64,000 bases of DNA, taken from assembly GCF_018221685.1 (NCBI RefSeq), contig NZ_JAGJTM010000005.1, positions 317,501 through 381,500 on the forward strand. The letters run 5' to 3'. Origin of the DNA: Bombella apis. GTDB lineage: Bacteria > Pseudomonadota > Alphaproteobacteria > Acetobacterales > Acetobacteraceae. The notes beneath the pieces were generated by a model. The model did no database searches and was not told where the DNA came from. It worked only from the letters and a program-made list of their open reading frames with translations. The translations under genes and the position numbers were made by a program. Of the stretch, positions 37,255 through 46,078 are shown in pieces; the first letter of the stretch is position 1; each line of letters begins with the position of its first letter.

Positions 37255-38682
37255 TCATTTCCCACCCTGCCCGTCACGTTCGGACGGGGCAGCAGACCGA
37301 TCTTCCTGTGTTACACCAAGCTGCTTGAGTTTGCGGTGCAGTGCGCTCCGCTCCATGCAGACAAAATTGGCCGTCCGGCTGATATTGCCACCAAAACGCA
37401 TCAGCTGGACCTGCAGATACTGTGTCTCGAACTGGTCCCGAGCCTCCCGCAAAGGCAGGCTCATCACATCAGCACCAGCTGTCAGGCAGGTCATGGAAGG
37501 AGCCCCCTCCCGGACTGCCTCTGGCAGCATGTCTGCCCGTATGATGTGCGGGGTGTCACCATCCCCACCGGGGGCCAGAATGAGCATCCGTTCCATCAGG
37601 TTCCGCAGCTCACGCACATTCCCCGGCCATTCGTAAGTCTGGAGACAGGCCAGAGCATCCACGGCAAGTGTCCGGACCGGCAGGCCGGAAGACCGGGCAC
37701 AACGTTCCAGAAAATGCTGCGCCATGACCGGAATATCTTCTGGTCGCTCCGAAAGAGCCGGAACCTGAAGGGGCACGACGGCCAGCCGATAATACAGGTC
37801 CTCCCGGAAACGGCGCCGGACAATTTCAGCCTGAAGGTCCCGGCTGGTGGTCGCCAGCACCCGGACATCCACCTTCACGCTGTGATTGCCACCCAGACGC
37901 TCGAACGTATTGACCTGAAGCGCCCGCACGATCTTGCCCTGTGTCTCCAGCGGCATGTCGGCCACTTCATCCAACAGCAGGGTGCCCCGATGGGCACGCT
38001 CCAGCAGGCCCGGACGGCCCGGCCTGTCACCGGCTCCCTCAACCCCGAAAAGTTCTTCCTCCAGATGCTCCGGGGCCAAAGCGGCACAGTTCAGCACCAC
38101 GAAAGGGCCCTCCGCCCTTTTGGATTCAGCGTGGATGAGCCGAGCCACCACCTCCTTGCCCGCACCGGCAGGGCCGGTGATAAGAACACGGGAGTTGGTA
38201 GGGGCCACACGGCTGATCTGCCCCCGCAGCGCATTGACGAGCGCACTGTTGCCCATGAGCGTGCTCTGCTCTCCGGCTCTCAGGCGCAGCTCGGCATTTT
38301 CCTTGCGCAGCCGGGCTGCCTCCAGCGCCCGACGGACAATGACCAGAAGACGGTCCGACTGGAAGGGCTTCTCCAGAAAATCATAAGCCCCCTGATGCAG
38401 GCTGGAGACGGCCGTCTCGATCGTTCCGTGCCCGGAAATCATGATGACAGGCACATCCGGCTGCTCCTCCCGGAACAGACGCAGCAGGGCCATGCCGTCC
38501 AGACGAGAGTTCTGGAGCCAGATGTCCAGTATCACCAGCGAGGGCCGATTCTCCCGGAAAACCCGGATGGCCTCATCAGCCTCCGCAGCTCCACAGGTCA
38601 CGTAGCCATCATCCTCCAGAATCCCGGCAAGCAGGAGGCGGATATCCGGCTCGTCATCAACGATCAGAATTTCATGCTCCAT
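37255..38682 (-). CDS. ntrX: NtrX response regulator (NtrC family)
   Basis: A 475-residue regulator partnered with NtrY in nitrogen and redox/envelope responses. The receiver domain (1-120) has Asp9, Asp10 and phospho-acceptor Asp53. The AAA+ domain has Walker A GPAGAGKE and Walker [13 protein letters not shown]. The GAFTGA loop that contacts sigma54 is replaced ([16 protein letters not shown]), as is usual for alphaproteobacterial NtrX. A Fis-type HTH closes the protein ([21 protein letters not shown]). It begins nine bases after ntrY. Confidence 0.93.
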   Translation of the reverse strand: MEHEILIVDDEPDIRLLLAGILEDDGYVTCGAAEADEAIRVFRENRPSLVILDIWLQNSRLDGMALLRLFREEQPDVPVIMISGHGTIETAVSSLHQGAYDFLEKPFQSDRLLVIVRRALEAARLRKENAELRLRAGEQSTLMGNSALVNALRGQISRVAPTNSRVLITGPAGAGKEVVARLIHAESKRAEGPFVVLNCAALAPEHLEEELFGVEGAGDRPGRPGLLERAHRGTLLLDEVADMPLETQGKIVRALQVNTFERLGGNHSVKVDVRVLATTSRDLQAEIVRRRFREDLYYRLAVVPLQVPALSERPEDIPVMAQHFLERCARSSGLPVRTLAVDALACLQTYEWPGNVRELRNLMERMLILAPGGDGDTPHIIRADMLPEAVREGAPSMTCLTAGADVMSLPLREARDQFETQYLQVQLMRFGGNISRTANFVCMERSALHRKLKQLGVTQEDRSAAPSERDGQGGK

Positions 38683-38691
38683 GGGATACCT

Positions 38692-41049
38692 TCATGCTTT
38701 GCTCACGCCCTCTGCTGCAAGCCCCTTGCCCACCAGCGGGAGGATGAGTGCCACCAGGGTGCCAGCCGTTCCCACATCTCCGGTACCGGCAAGCACCCGG
38801 CGCTCTTCCTCTGTCAGGGACCGCAGGTGCAGCCGCCCCTTATGGGCCTCCATCGCCCGGTGAACAATGGCCAGCCCCAGCCCGGTCCCCTTCTCCTTGT
38901 GGGTCACGTAAGGCTCTGTCAGACGCTGATGCTCCCCAGCGGGCAGCCCCACGCCGTTATCAGCCACACCAATGATTGCCGCTTCATCCTCAAGCGTCAA
39001 GCGGAGGACAATCCAGCCCAGCACGGGCTGGTCCACCCCCAGGCGCCGCCCTGTCATCAGGATGGCATCTGCTGCATTCTGTAGCAGGTTGATAAGAGAT
39101 TGACCAATCAGGCGATGGTCACACCGCACCATGACCGGCCCACCAGCCGGGACATCCAGCCGATACGCTATCTCCGGATGGGCATTCTGCTGGAGGAACA
39201 GCGCCTCACGACACAGGCGGACAAGGTCATGCTCGGCCATCTCTGGCTGGGGCATACGGGCAAAGGATGAGAACTCATCCACCATGCGCCCGATATCCCC
39301 TACCTGCCGCACGATCGTGCTGATGAGCTGATCGTAGATTTCCGGATCGCTGGTAATCTCCCTGTAAAAACGCCGTCTCAGCCTCTCAGCCGCCAGCTGG
39401 ATAGGAGTCAGTGGATTCTTGATTTCATGGGCGATGCGACGGGCCACATCGGCCCAGGCGGCCTTGCGCTGGGCTACCTGAAGGAGGGTGATGTCATCAA
39501 AGGTGACAACATATCCCCCCCGGCCTTCATGCCCGTTCTGCTCCGCCACGGCAGAGACGAGCAGGGTCCGTCCGGCTCCGGCACCACCCCCGCCTCCTGG
39601 CCCACCCGGCGCCCGGGCACTTTCAGTATCGATCTGGATTTCAGCCCCATGCTCCTTCTCGGGATGCTCTTTCACAGCCTGAAGCAGAGTGGCGAATTCG
39701 GGCACATGATCGACCAGAGGGCACCCCTTGGCCTGTTCCAGGTCCCGCTGAAGAATGGAGGAGGCAGCCCGATTGGGAAGTTCGACAGTCTGGTCATGGT
39801 CCAGCCCGATCACACCGGCAGACACACCAGCAAGAACGGTCTCCGTGAAACGCCGCCGTTCGTCAATCTGGTCATAAGCCTGCATCAGCTCAGAACGCTG
39901 GCTGGCCAACTGGCTGGCCATCAGGTTGAAGGCACGGGAGAGGGCCACCAGCTCATCCTCACGAAGGCCACGGCTTTCCACAGGGACCCGTGCCGTCAGA
40001 TCCCCCCGGGAAATGCGACGGGCTGCCCGGATCAGAAGGCTGAGGGGCCGAGTGATCCTGTTGGCCTGGGACAGGCCGCTGAGCATTCCCACCGCCAGCA
40101 CCAGCAGACCCATCAGCGCCAGAATCACGATGAGTGTCAGCTGGGTCTTGCCACGATTGTTGAGCATCCGCTGATAATCCTGCACCAGCGTGTCTGTCCG
40201 TGTCATATGGTGGAGGATGTCCGGGTCCACTGGCCGGGTAATGACCAGCATGAGACCAGAATTGCCCCCCAGCGAGACAACCCCCCGCACCAGCTGCGCC
40301 TCTGGCTGGTCCAGAAGCACGACTTCTCCTGTTCTGGCCATGGCCGCCACAGACCGGGGCGGCAGCTCCTTTTCCGGGTCCCCCGCCCGGATGGCCATGA
40401 GCCCCCCCGTAGCGATGATCCTGTAGGTGATCGGATTGAAAATGATCGCATCATTCAGTCCCCGTTCCGTCACCTCATCTTCCAGCAGGGCCTGAAGGCG
40501 TGGCTGGTCGTGGAACAGGTCCGTCCCGTGGGCGAACATCTCGTCATTCTGGACTGTCAGAAGCGTGTTGGCCAGGGCAAAGGCCTCTGTCCTCGTATTC
40601 TCATTATGCTCCCGCAGATATCCTGCCGCTACGGAACGGGCCTCGCTCAGGGCCGTGTTGACCCGGTTTGAAAACCAGATCTCCACACCATAATGGAAGA
40701 ACAGGGCCGAAAGGGCACCGACCATCAGTGTAGGCGCCACGGCCACCACGCCAAACAGCATGACAAGCTGGCTGTGCAGCCGGGCCCCGGCCTGCCCCAT
40801 GCGCCGTGCGGCCAGCATCCGGCCGATCTGCCGTACCCCGGCAGCACCGATGAGCATGAGCGTGATGAAATCCAGCAGGAAAAGCAGGGCCTGCGCCCGT
40901 GGTACCCGGGCCAGTGAAACACCACCCGCAAGGACGATGAATGTCACGAACGTGAGGACCAGCGCCACGACCGTCAGCACCACCACGCCATCAGGGCTGG
41001 TCAGACGCCCGAGAGAGGCCCGCATCCTGCTGGCAAGACGTCTGATCAT
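38692..41049 (-). CDS. ntrY: NtrY sensor histidine kinase
   Basis: Membrane kinase of the NtrY/NtrX pair (785 aa). Four or so N-terminal transmembrane helices enclose a periplasmic segment. A HAMP domain (ARRISRGDLTARVPV), a PAS domain (about 390-500), a DHp with HEIKNPLTPIQLAAERL and an HATPase with NLLQNAADAIL and DNGVGLP follow. A Gly-rich insertion (GGPGGGGGAGAG) splits the PAS part. The start is ATG 41049; a GTG at 41052 and a TTG at 41070, which overlaps the upstream stop as TTGA, are alternatives. Confidence 0.93.
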   Translation of the reverse strand: MIRRLASRMRASLGRLTSPDGVVVLTVVALVLTFVTFIVLAGGVSLARVPRAQALLFLLDFITLMLIGAAGVRQIGRMLAARRMGQAGARLHSQLVMLFGVVAVAPTLMVGALSALFFHYGVEIWFSNRVNTALSEARSVAAGYLREHNENTRTEAFALANTLLTVQNDEMFAHGTDLFHDQPRLQALLEDEVTERGLNDAIIFNPITYRIIATGGLMAIRAGDPEKELPPRSVAAMARTGEVVLLDQPEAQLVRGVVSLGGNSGLMLVITRPVDPDILHHMTRTDTLVQDYQRMLNNRGKTQLTLIVILALMGLLVLAVGMLSGLSQANRITRPLSLLIRAARRISRGDLTARVPVESRGLREDELVALSRAFNLMASQLASQRSELMQAYDQIDERRRFTETVLAGVSAGVIGLDHDQTVELPNRAASSILQRDLEQAKGCPLVDHVPEFATLLQAVKEHPEKEHGAEIQIDTESARAPGGPGGGGGAGAGRTLLVSAVAEQNGHEGRGGYVVTFDDITLLQVAQRKAAWADVARRIAHEIKNPLTPIQLAAERLRRRFYREITSDPEIYDQLISTIVRQVGDIGRMVDEFSSFARMPQPEMAEHDLVRLCREALFLQQNAHPEIAYRLDVPAGGPVMVRCDHRLIGQSLINLLQNAADAILMTGRRLGVDQPVLGWIVLRLTLEDEAAIIGVADNGVGLPAGEHQRLTEPYVTHKEKGTGLGLAIVHRAMEAHKGRLHLRSLTEEERRVLAGTGDVGTAGTLVALILPLVGKGLAAEGVSKA

Positions 41050-41066
41050 CACGGTATCTTTCCTGC

Positions 41067-41807
41067 TCAACGGTCCCCCGGCTTCGCTCCGGGCCGGGGG
41101 ACAACGATATGAAGTTCCCTGATGCGCTTGCGCAGGGTGTTGCGGTTCAACCCCAGCAGAGCAGCGGCACGGAGCTGATTCCCACCCGTATGCTGGAGGG
41201 CCATGGTGATGAGGGGACGTTCCACTGCTCCCACCACGCTGCCATGCAGGTTGCAGCTGCCCGCCTCCAGCCCTGCCCGTACATAACTGCGCATGACCGG
41301 CTCGAACATCGCTGCCAGCCCCCCGCTCCGGTCACCGGAAAGAGCCCGCACGGCCCGCAGACGTTCCGGCCCGAGGCACTGCTCCATCGGCAGGGAAGCC
41401 AGCCAGTGCCGCAGGCCATCCTCCAGCCCTCCGTGACGCAACAGGGTCGCCTGGTCATGCCGGCTGGCCACCACGATACGCACGGCCTCCTCCCGCCGTG
41501 CCGGCGGCCTGTGGGCCAGAACAGCCGCAAAACGCTTCTGGAGTGTCGGGCACAGGCAATCCAGCTCATCCAGAAGAAGCGTGCCGCCACGGGCCTGCTC
41601 CAGCCAGCCATTGCCTGCCGTACCAAACAGCCGCTCCTCCCGCAGGGCACGGGGAACAGCCGTCAGCCCCGCAACAACAAAAACTCCGCCTGCACAGGAA
41701 CTGTGGGCGTGAATCCTCTGGGCCACGTCCAGACGCTCCTGCGAGCTGGCACCATGCAGGAACAACGGGCGCAGCGCACGGACTGCCCGGGCCGTCGGCT
41801 CACCCAT
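41067..41807 (-). CDS. Degenerate NtrC-like regulator without receiver domain
   Basis: The gene sits exactly where ntrC lies in related genomes (after dusB, before ntrY) but encodes only 246 residues against about 480. There is no receiver domain. The AAA+ part is eroded: Walker A is reduced to LFLHGASSQERLD, the Walker B region GTLLLDELDCLCP is recognisable, and no GAFTGA loop is present. The Fis-type DNA-binding domain at the end is intact (MALQHTGGNQLRAAALLGLN, then NTLRKRIRELHI). The ntrB kinase gene is absent. It starts with a one-base overlap with dusB (a GTG one codon earlier is possible). It probably still binds DNA but cannot act as a classical sigma54 activator. Confidence 0.82.
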   Translation of the reverse strand: MGEPTARAVRALRPLFLHGASSQERLDVAQRIHAHSSCAGGVFVVAGLTAVPRALREERLFGTAGNGWLEQARGGTLLLDELDCLCPTLQKRFAAVLAHRPPARREEAVRIVVASRHDQATLLRHGGLEDGLRHWLASLPMEQCLGPERLRAVRALSGDRSGGLAAMFEPVMRSYVRAGLEAGSCNLHGSVVGAVERPLITMALQHTGGNQLRAAALLGLNRNTLRKRIRELHIVVPRPGAKPGDR

Positions 41808-42856
41808 CACGCCACATGCCGGGCAAGAGCCCCTTCCCGATCACGCACGATGCCAGCCGCGATGGCGTCATCATAGAACCGCTCCAGCAGAGCAATGACA
41901 GCAGGAGCGGAATCCAGCCGGTTCACCTCCGCCCGGAATGCCGCCGACCCCGGAAGACCGGCGGAATACCAGGAGACATGCTTGCGGGCGAGGCGCAGGC
42001 CCGGTCGCTCCCCAAAATGGTCCATCATCATGTGATAATGTTTCAGGACAATCTCTTTCTCCGTTGCGAGATCGGGGTCTGGCACGTCCACGCCGCTCCG
42101 CAGGGACTGGGTCAGCTGGGCGAGGAACCAGGGCCGCCCATAGCAGCCCCGCCCCACCATGACGCCGTCCGCCCCCGAATCCGCCAGGGCCTGACGGGCC
42201 GAGGCCATGCTCACGATGTCACCATTGACGATCACCGGAAGCCTCACCGCCTCCTTGACCCTGCGGACAAACTTCCAGTCCGCCCGGCCATTGTAGAACA
42301 TCTGGCGGGTCCGCCCGTGCACCGTGATCATGCGGATGCCGACATCCTCGGCAATACGGGCCAGGGCAGGAGCATTGAGATGCTCATGGTCCCACCCCAT
42401 CCGCATCTTCAGCGTCACGGGGACATCCACCGCCTTCACTGTCGCCTCCAGCAGGCGGGCGGCGAGAGCTTCATCCCGCATGAGGGACGATCCGGCCATC
42501 TGGCCGATGGCCACCTTCTTGACCGGACAGCCGAAATTGATGTCCACGACATCCGCACCACCCGCCACGGCGATCTTTGCTGCCTCTCCCATGGCCTGCG
42601 GGTCACACCCCGCCAACTGTACGGCATTGACACCACCAGCCCCGGCGCTGCGGGCCATGCTCAGGGTCCGCTCATTCTCCCGTACCATCGCCCATGAAGC
42701 GATCATCTCCGAAATGACAAGCCCCGCTCCCAGCTCTCTGGTCAGCCTGCGAAACGGCAGGTCCGTGACGCCGGACATGGGAGCGAGGATGACGGGGTCA
42801 TCAATCACGCAGCCCGTCCCCAGAGTGATGGGCGGCAGAGGAATCGGCATTGGCAT
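41807..42856 (-). CDS. dusB: tRNA-dihydrouridine synthase DusB (NifR3)
   Basis: FMN enzyme reducing uridines in tRNA D-loops. The 349-residue TIM barrel has [14 protein letters not shown], the catalytic-Cys motif [33 protein letters not shown] and [12 protein letters not shown]. The start at MPMPIPLPP (42856) is chosen because the extra 25 codons upstream are atypical; the ribosome site is weak. It is the first gene of the ntr operon, in the classical nifR3-ntr order. Confidence 0.94.
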   Translation of the reverse strand: MPMPIPLPPITLGTGCVIDDPVILAPMSGVTDLPFRRLTRELGAGLVISEMIASWAMVRENERTLSMARSAGAGGVNAVQLAGCDPQAMGEAAKIAVAGGADVVDINFGCPVKKVAIGQMAGSSLMRDEALAARLLEATVKAVDVPVTLKMRMGWDHEHLNAPALARIAEDVGIRMITVHGRTRQMFYNGRADWKFVRRVKEAVRLPVIVNGDIVSMASARQALADSGADGVMVGRGCYGRPWFLAQLTQSLRSGVDVPDPDLATEKEIVLKHYHMMMDHFGERPGLRLARKHVSWYSAGLPGSAAFRAEVNRLDSAPAVIALLERFYDDAIAAGIVRDREGALARHVA

Positions 42857-42943
42857 GGATACGGGATACCTGTCAGGTTTTCGTGGAGCAGACCGGGGCG
42901 GGATTTTACAGTTACGGCCTTCAAAGCGCAAATGGCGGCTGCC

Positions 42944-43225
42944 TTACCCCTGCCTGCGCCGCCGGGCCCGCCTCATGGAAAGAATCTCCCGGTCATGACG
43001 CTGTTCCCCAGCCGGCGTGACCTCAAAACGTCCGTCATCCCTCTGCCGGGCCAGCCCCATGCCAGCCAGCCGCAGCAGGCAGGACCGGTCCTTGAGAGGG
43101 GCCCGGAAATCGGGCATCCGCCCTTCCGGCGGGGGGCCGACCGGGCGGCCCGTTTCACCGCTCAGCACAAGCCGGTGCAGGGCCGAACGGCAGCAGGTTT
43201 CCAGGTACAGGTCATCCCAGCTCAT
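42944..43225 (-). CDS. Small uncharacterised protein (93 aa)
   Basis: It starts MSWDDLYLETCCRSALHRLV and has a middle region (LKDRSCLLRLAGMGLARQRDD, then GRFEVTPAGEQRH) that reads like a winged-helix recognition helix plus wing, and a very basic C-terminus (RRARRRRQG). A DNA- or RNA-binding role is therefore possible but not shown. The ATG at 43225 has GGGAG eight bases upstream. It lies between dusB and the divergent pyrD. Confidence 0.65.
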   Translation of the reverse strand: MSWDDLYLETCCRSALHRLVLSGETGRPVGPPPEGRMPDFRAPLKDRSCLLRLAGMGLARQRDDGRFEVTPAGEQRHDREILSMRRARRRRQG

Positions 43226-43306
43226 GGCTCCGGCTCCCGTTTCATCGACATGGCGCAACTCCCTCTCTGCAAAGCCACACAACAGTCATCAATACCGCAA
43301 ATTGTC

Positions 43307-43340
43307 TTGACAAGAACGACCATGCGTTCTGAAAGGTTCT
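43307..43340 (+). promoter_or_regulatory. Candidate pyrD promoter with inverted and direct GTTCT repeats
   Basis: A perfect -35 TTGACA (43307-43312) is followed at once by the inverted repeat AGAACG-N6-CGTTCT (43313-43330), and a second GTTCT occurs 10 bp further on. No good -10 sits at 17 bp. The repeat looks like an operator; GTTC repeats recall alphaproteobacterial LexA sites, but the spacing here is six rather than seven bases. Confidence 0.35.
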
Positions 43341-43364
43341 TAACTGTCAGTAAGGGAAGAGTGA

Positions 43365-44423
43365 ATGCTCGATATCGGAAAAACAGCCACGTGGCTTCTG
43401 CGCCGTCTCAACCCTGAAACTGCACATGAGCTTGCCATCCACAGCATTGCCCACGGCCTCACCGGTCGCGGCAAACCCGATCATTCGGCCCTCCGGACGG
43501 AAGCTCTGGGGCTTTCCTTCCCCAACCCGATCGGCCTTGCAGCAGGGTTCGACAAGAATGCCCGGGCCGTGCGGGGGCTGGCCAGACTCGGCTTCGGCTT
43601 TGTGGAGACCGGCACGGTCACACCCCGGCCCCAGCCGGGCAATCCCCGGCCCCGCCTGTTCCGTCTGGTCGATGACCACGCCATCATCAACCGCATGGGC
43701 TTCAACAGCTGTGGGATTGACCGGTTCTGCCAGAACCTGACACCCCTTTTCCGCCCGGACGGGAATGGCACCGTAAAAGCCGCCGGTGTTCCGCTGGGAA
43801 TCAATCTGGGCATCAACAAGACAGGGGCAGACCCGCTTGTGGACTACCCCGCCCTGGTAGGCCGGACGAAATCCTACGCCGATTATATCACCATCAACCT
43901 CTCCTCCCCCAACACCCCCGGCCTGCGGGACCTTCAGGCTACCGACATGCTGGCCCGCCTGCTGGATGCCATACAGACCGCCCATCCCGACCGCCCCCCT
44001 TTGCTGGTGAAGCTTGCCCCTGATCTTGAAAATGACGCCTATGGCCCCATCCTCCAGACGGCACTGGACGGTGGCGCTGATGGTCTCATTCTCACCAACA
44101 CCACGCTGGCCCGTCCCGCCAGCCTGACGGACCCTCACCGTGAGGAGGCCGGAGGCCTCTCCGGTGCGCCACTGGCCGAACGGGCCCGCCATGTGCTCCA
44201 GCTCGTGAGCGACCTGAACAATGGCCGCCTCTGCCTCGTTTCTTCCGGCGGCATCGAAACCGGAAAAGACATTCTCGAGCGTCTGAAAATGGGGGCGGAC
44301 CTCGTACAGGTCTACACGGCCTTCATCTACGAAGGGCCCGCCGTCCTCACCCGGCTGAAGCAGGAGCTGCTGCACGAGATGAGCCGCTCCGGCATCCGCA
44401 CCCTCGCCTCTCTCCGGCGCTGA
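43365..44423 (+). CDS. pyrD: Dihydroorotate dehydrogenase (quinone, class 2)
   Basis: A membrane-associated FMN enzyme oxidising dihydroorotate in pyrimidine synthesis and feeding electrons to quinone. The 352 residues start with the class-2 amphipathic N-terminal helices (LDIGKTATWLLRRLNPETAHELAIH). NPIGLAAGFDKNA, ETGTVTPRPQPGNPRPRLFR, ITINLSSPNTPGLR with the catalytic Ser, and GADLVQVYTAFIYEGP follow. GGGAAG precedes the ATG. The glycosyltransferase gene begins 30 bp downstream and is probably co-transcribed. Confidence 0.96.
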   Translation: MLDIGKTATWLLRRLNPETAHELAIHSIAHGLTGRGKPDHSALRTEALGLSFPNPIGLAAGFDKNARAVRGLARLGFGFVETGTVTPRPQPGNPRPRLFRLVDDHAIINRMGFNSCGIDRFCQNLTPLFRPDGNGTVKAAGVPLGINLGINKTGADPLVDYPALVGRTKSYADYITINLSSPNTPGLRDLQATDMLARLLDAIQTAHPDRPPLLVKLAPDLENDAYGPILQTALDGGADGLILTNTTLARPASLTDPHREEAGGLSGAPLAERARHVLQLVSDLNNGRLCLVSSGGIETGKDILERLKMGADLVQVYTAFIYEGPAVLTRLKQELLHEMSRSGIRTLASLRR

Positions 44424-44453
44424 ATCACCGTAACGCAGGGGCCACGTAGCACC

Positions 44454-45980
44454 ATGAAGACTGCTCTGGTCGGCATCGTCAAAAACGAAGCACACGACAT
44501 ACTGTACTGGCTGGCCTGGCATGCCCTCCTCGGTGTGGACAGTTTCATCCTGTTTGATGATGATTCAGATGATGGCACGAGGGATCTCGTCACGGCCGCC
44601 AGCCTGCACTGGGATGTGCGCCTTTTCCATATCCGTGAGCACAGCCTTGACCTGTCCAGCCAGGACCATGCAGAGCGCCAGAGACAGGTCTATCTCGATG
44701 CCCTGTCGGCCATTGCCATGGATGAACAGTCTTACGACTGGGTGGGTTTTCTGGATACGGACGAATATGTCAGGCTGTACGCCCACGAAACCCTGCCGGA
44801 ATTTCTGGAATCATTGCCTGCCGATGCCGGTGCAGTAGCCCTGCACTGGCAGGTTTATGGCCATGACAACCACATCACGACACCCAGCCTGCCGCCTTTC
44901 CACAGTTTCAGCCGCCACAGCACGGCGGGAGAGGCCATCAACCGGCATGTAAAGAGCTTCATCCGCCCTCATTGCTGGAAGAAAGGCAAATGGGTCAATG
45001 TCCATTATTTTGCGCTGGCTGAAGGGCGTTATGTCACCTCATCCGGTGCGCCTGTTGCCTGGTCTGCCGTACCCGGCATTACGGTGGGGTATCCTGACTG
45101 GGCTGTTGCCAGCCTGATGCATTTCCAGCGGCGCAGTCTGGAACAGTTCGTCAAACGGGTCCTCAACCGCAAAGACCTCCAGCTCACCCTTTCAGACCAC
45201 CAGCTGGCCCAATGGAACGACATTGAAGACACGGTCCCCCGTGAAAAGACGTCGGACGTTCTGCGCTGGGTCAGGCCGGTCATCACGGCAGGGGCCATGA
45301 CCGCGCTGGAAGAGATGCGGCGTCAGCACCCTCCCATCCCCGGCCTGACTCCCCCCTCAACCCGGCAGAATCCGGCTGGCTTCCGGGTCTTTTCCCTGCA
45401 TCCGAAGGATGCCCGCCATCCCGGTCTCGTCAATGATCTGCTCCAGGACCTTGGCAGTGCCGAGCAGCAGGGGGGTGAGTTCCAGCTTTTCCTGATCCAG
45501 AGCCTGATCCATCCCGAAGCCGCCTTTCTGTTCGGCCTGGATGAAAAGGACAGGATACGGGACTTCTTCATCCTGCATGATGGCCGCCTCACCGGCCTGC
45601 CCCGCTACGACATCCTGCCTGTCATCGAACAGACAGCCATTGCCCTGAGGCAGCATGGGGGCCAGAAACGTTTTCTCTGCTCTCCTCCCACGGAACCAAT
45701 GGCGCCTGACAGGCAGGCCGTCAGCCTTTGGGAATGTTTCATCACCATTCCTCAGGAGACCACACCCTCAGGGGCCTCCTGGTTGAGCCTGTCGCCCTTC
45801 AACCTGCTGGAGATGGCTCTGGGCGCTCCAACCTTCACGCTGGACACCATTTCCACCCTGACAGCCATCGACCGGGAAACCACCGTATGGCTTCTCCCTC
45901 TTCTGGCCCTCCATTTACAGGCGCCACAATACAGGGAACTGCACAGCCATCTGGGCGCCCTGGCCCCCTTCATCCTGTAA
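44454..45980 (+). CDS. Glycosyltransferase family 2/92-like protein
   Basis: A 508-residue protein. The N-terminal GT-A domain opens with ALVGIVKNEAHDILYWLAWH, then LFDDDSDDGT and the metal motif FLDTDEYV (near residue 100), the layout of Glyco_tranf_2_4/GT92 proteins. HWQVYGHDNH and CWKKGKWVNVHYF lie in the acceptor region. The C-terminal 200 residues match nothing I know. It may decorate cell-surface polysaccharide; no sugar-synthesis genes are adjacent. Confidence 0.8.
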   Translation: MKTALVGIVKNEAHDILYWLAWHALLGVDSFILFDDDSDDGTRDLVTAASLHWDVRLFHIREHSLDLSSQDHAERQRQVYLDALSAIAMDEQSYDWVGFLDTDEYVRLYAHETLPEFLESLPADAGAVALHWQVYGHDNHITTPSLPPFHSFSRHSTAGEAINRHVKSFIRPHCWKKGKWVNVHYFALAEGRYVTSSGAPVAWSAVPGITVGYPDWAVASLMHFQRRSLEQFVKRVLNRKDLQLTLSDHQLAQWNDIEDTVPREKTSDVLRWVRPVITAGAMTALEEMRRQHPPIPGLTPPSTRQNPAGFRVFSLHPKDARHPGLVNDLLQDLGSAEQQGGEFQLFLIQSLIHPEAAFLFGLDEKDRIRDFFILHDGRLTGLPRYDILPVIEQTAIALRQHGGQKRFLCSPPTEPMAPDRQAVSLWECFITIPQETTPSGASWLSLSPFNLLEMALGAPTFTLDTISTLTAIDRETTVWLLPLLALHLQAPQYRELHSHLGALAPFIL

Positions 45981-46011
45981 GAACAGGGGAGCAGGCCCAT
46001 TCCCTTCATTG

Positions 46012-46046
46012 AAAAAGGCTCACCAGAGGACTGGTGAGCCTTTTTT
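46012..46046. terminator. Bidirectional terminator
   Basis: AAAAAGGCTCACCAG and CTGGTGAGCCTTTTTT form a perfect 15-bp stem with a four-base loop, between the glycosyltransferase and the convergent sugar porter. Confidence 0.95.
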
Positions 46047-46078
46047 CTCTTCGTGCCAGACAGGCTGACCGCCATGGC

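Noticed and set aside
37255-38682. Missing GAFTGA loop in NtrX as a sign of decay
   Set aside because: NtrX of alphaproteobacteria generally lacks this loop, and the Walker motifs, receiver and HTH are intact here, so it is normal for the family.
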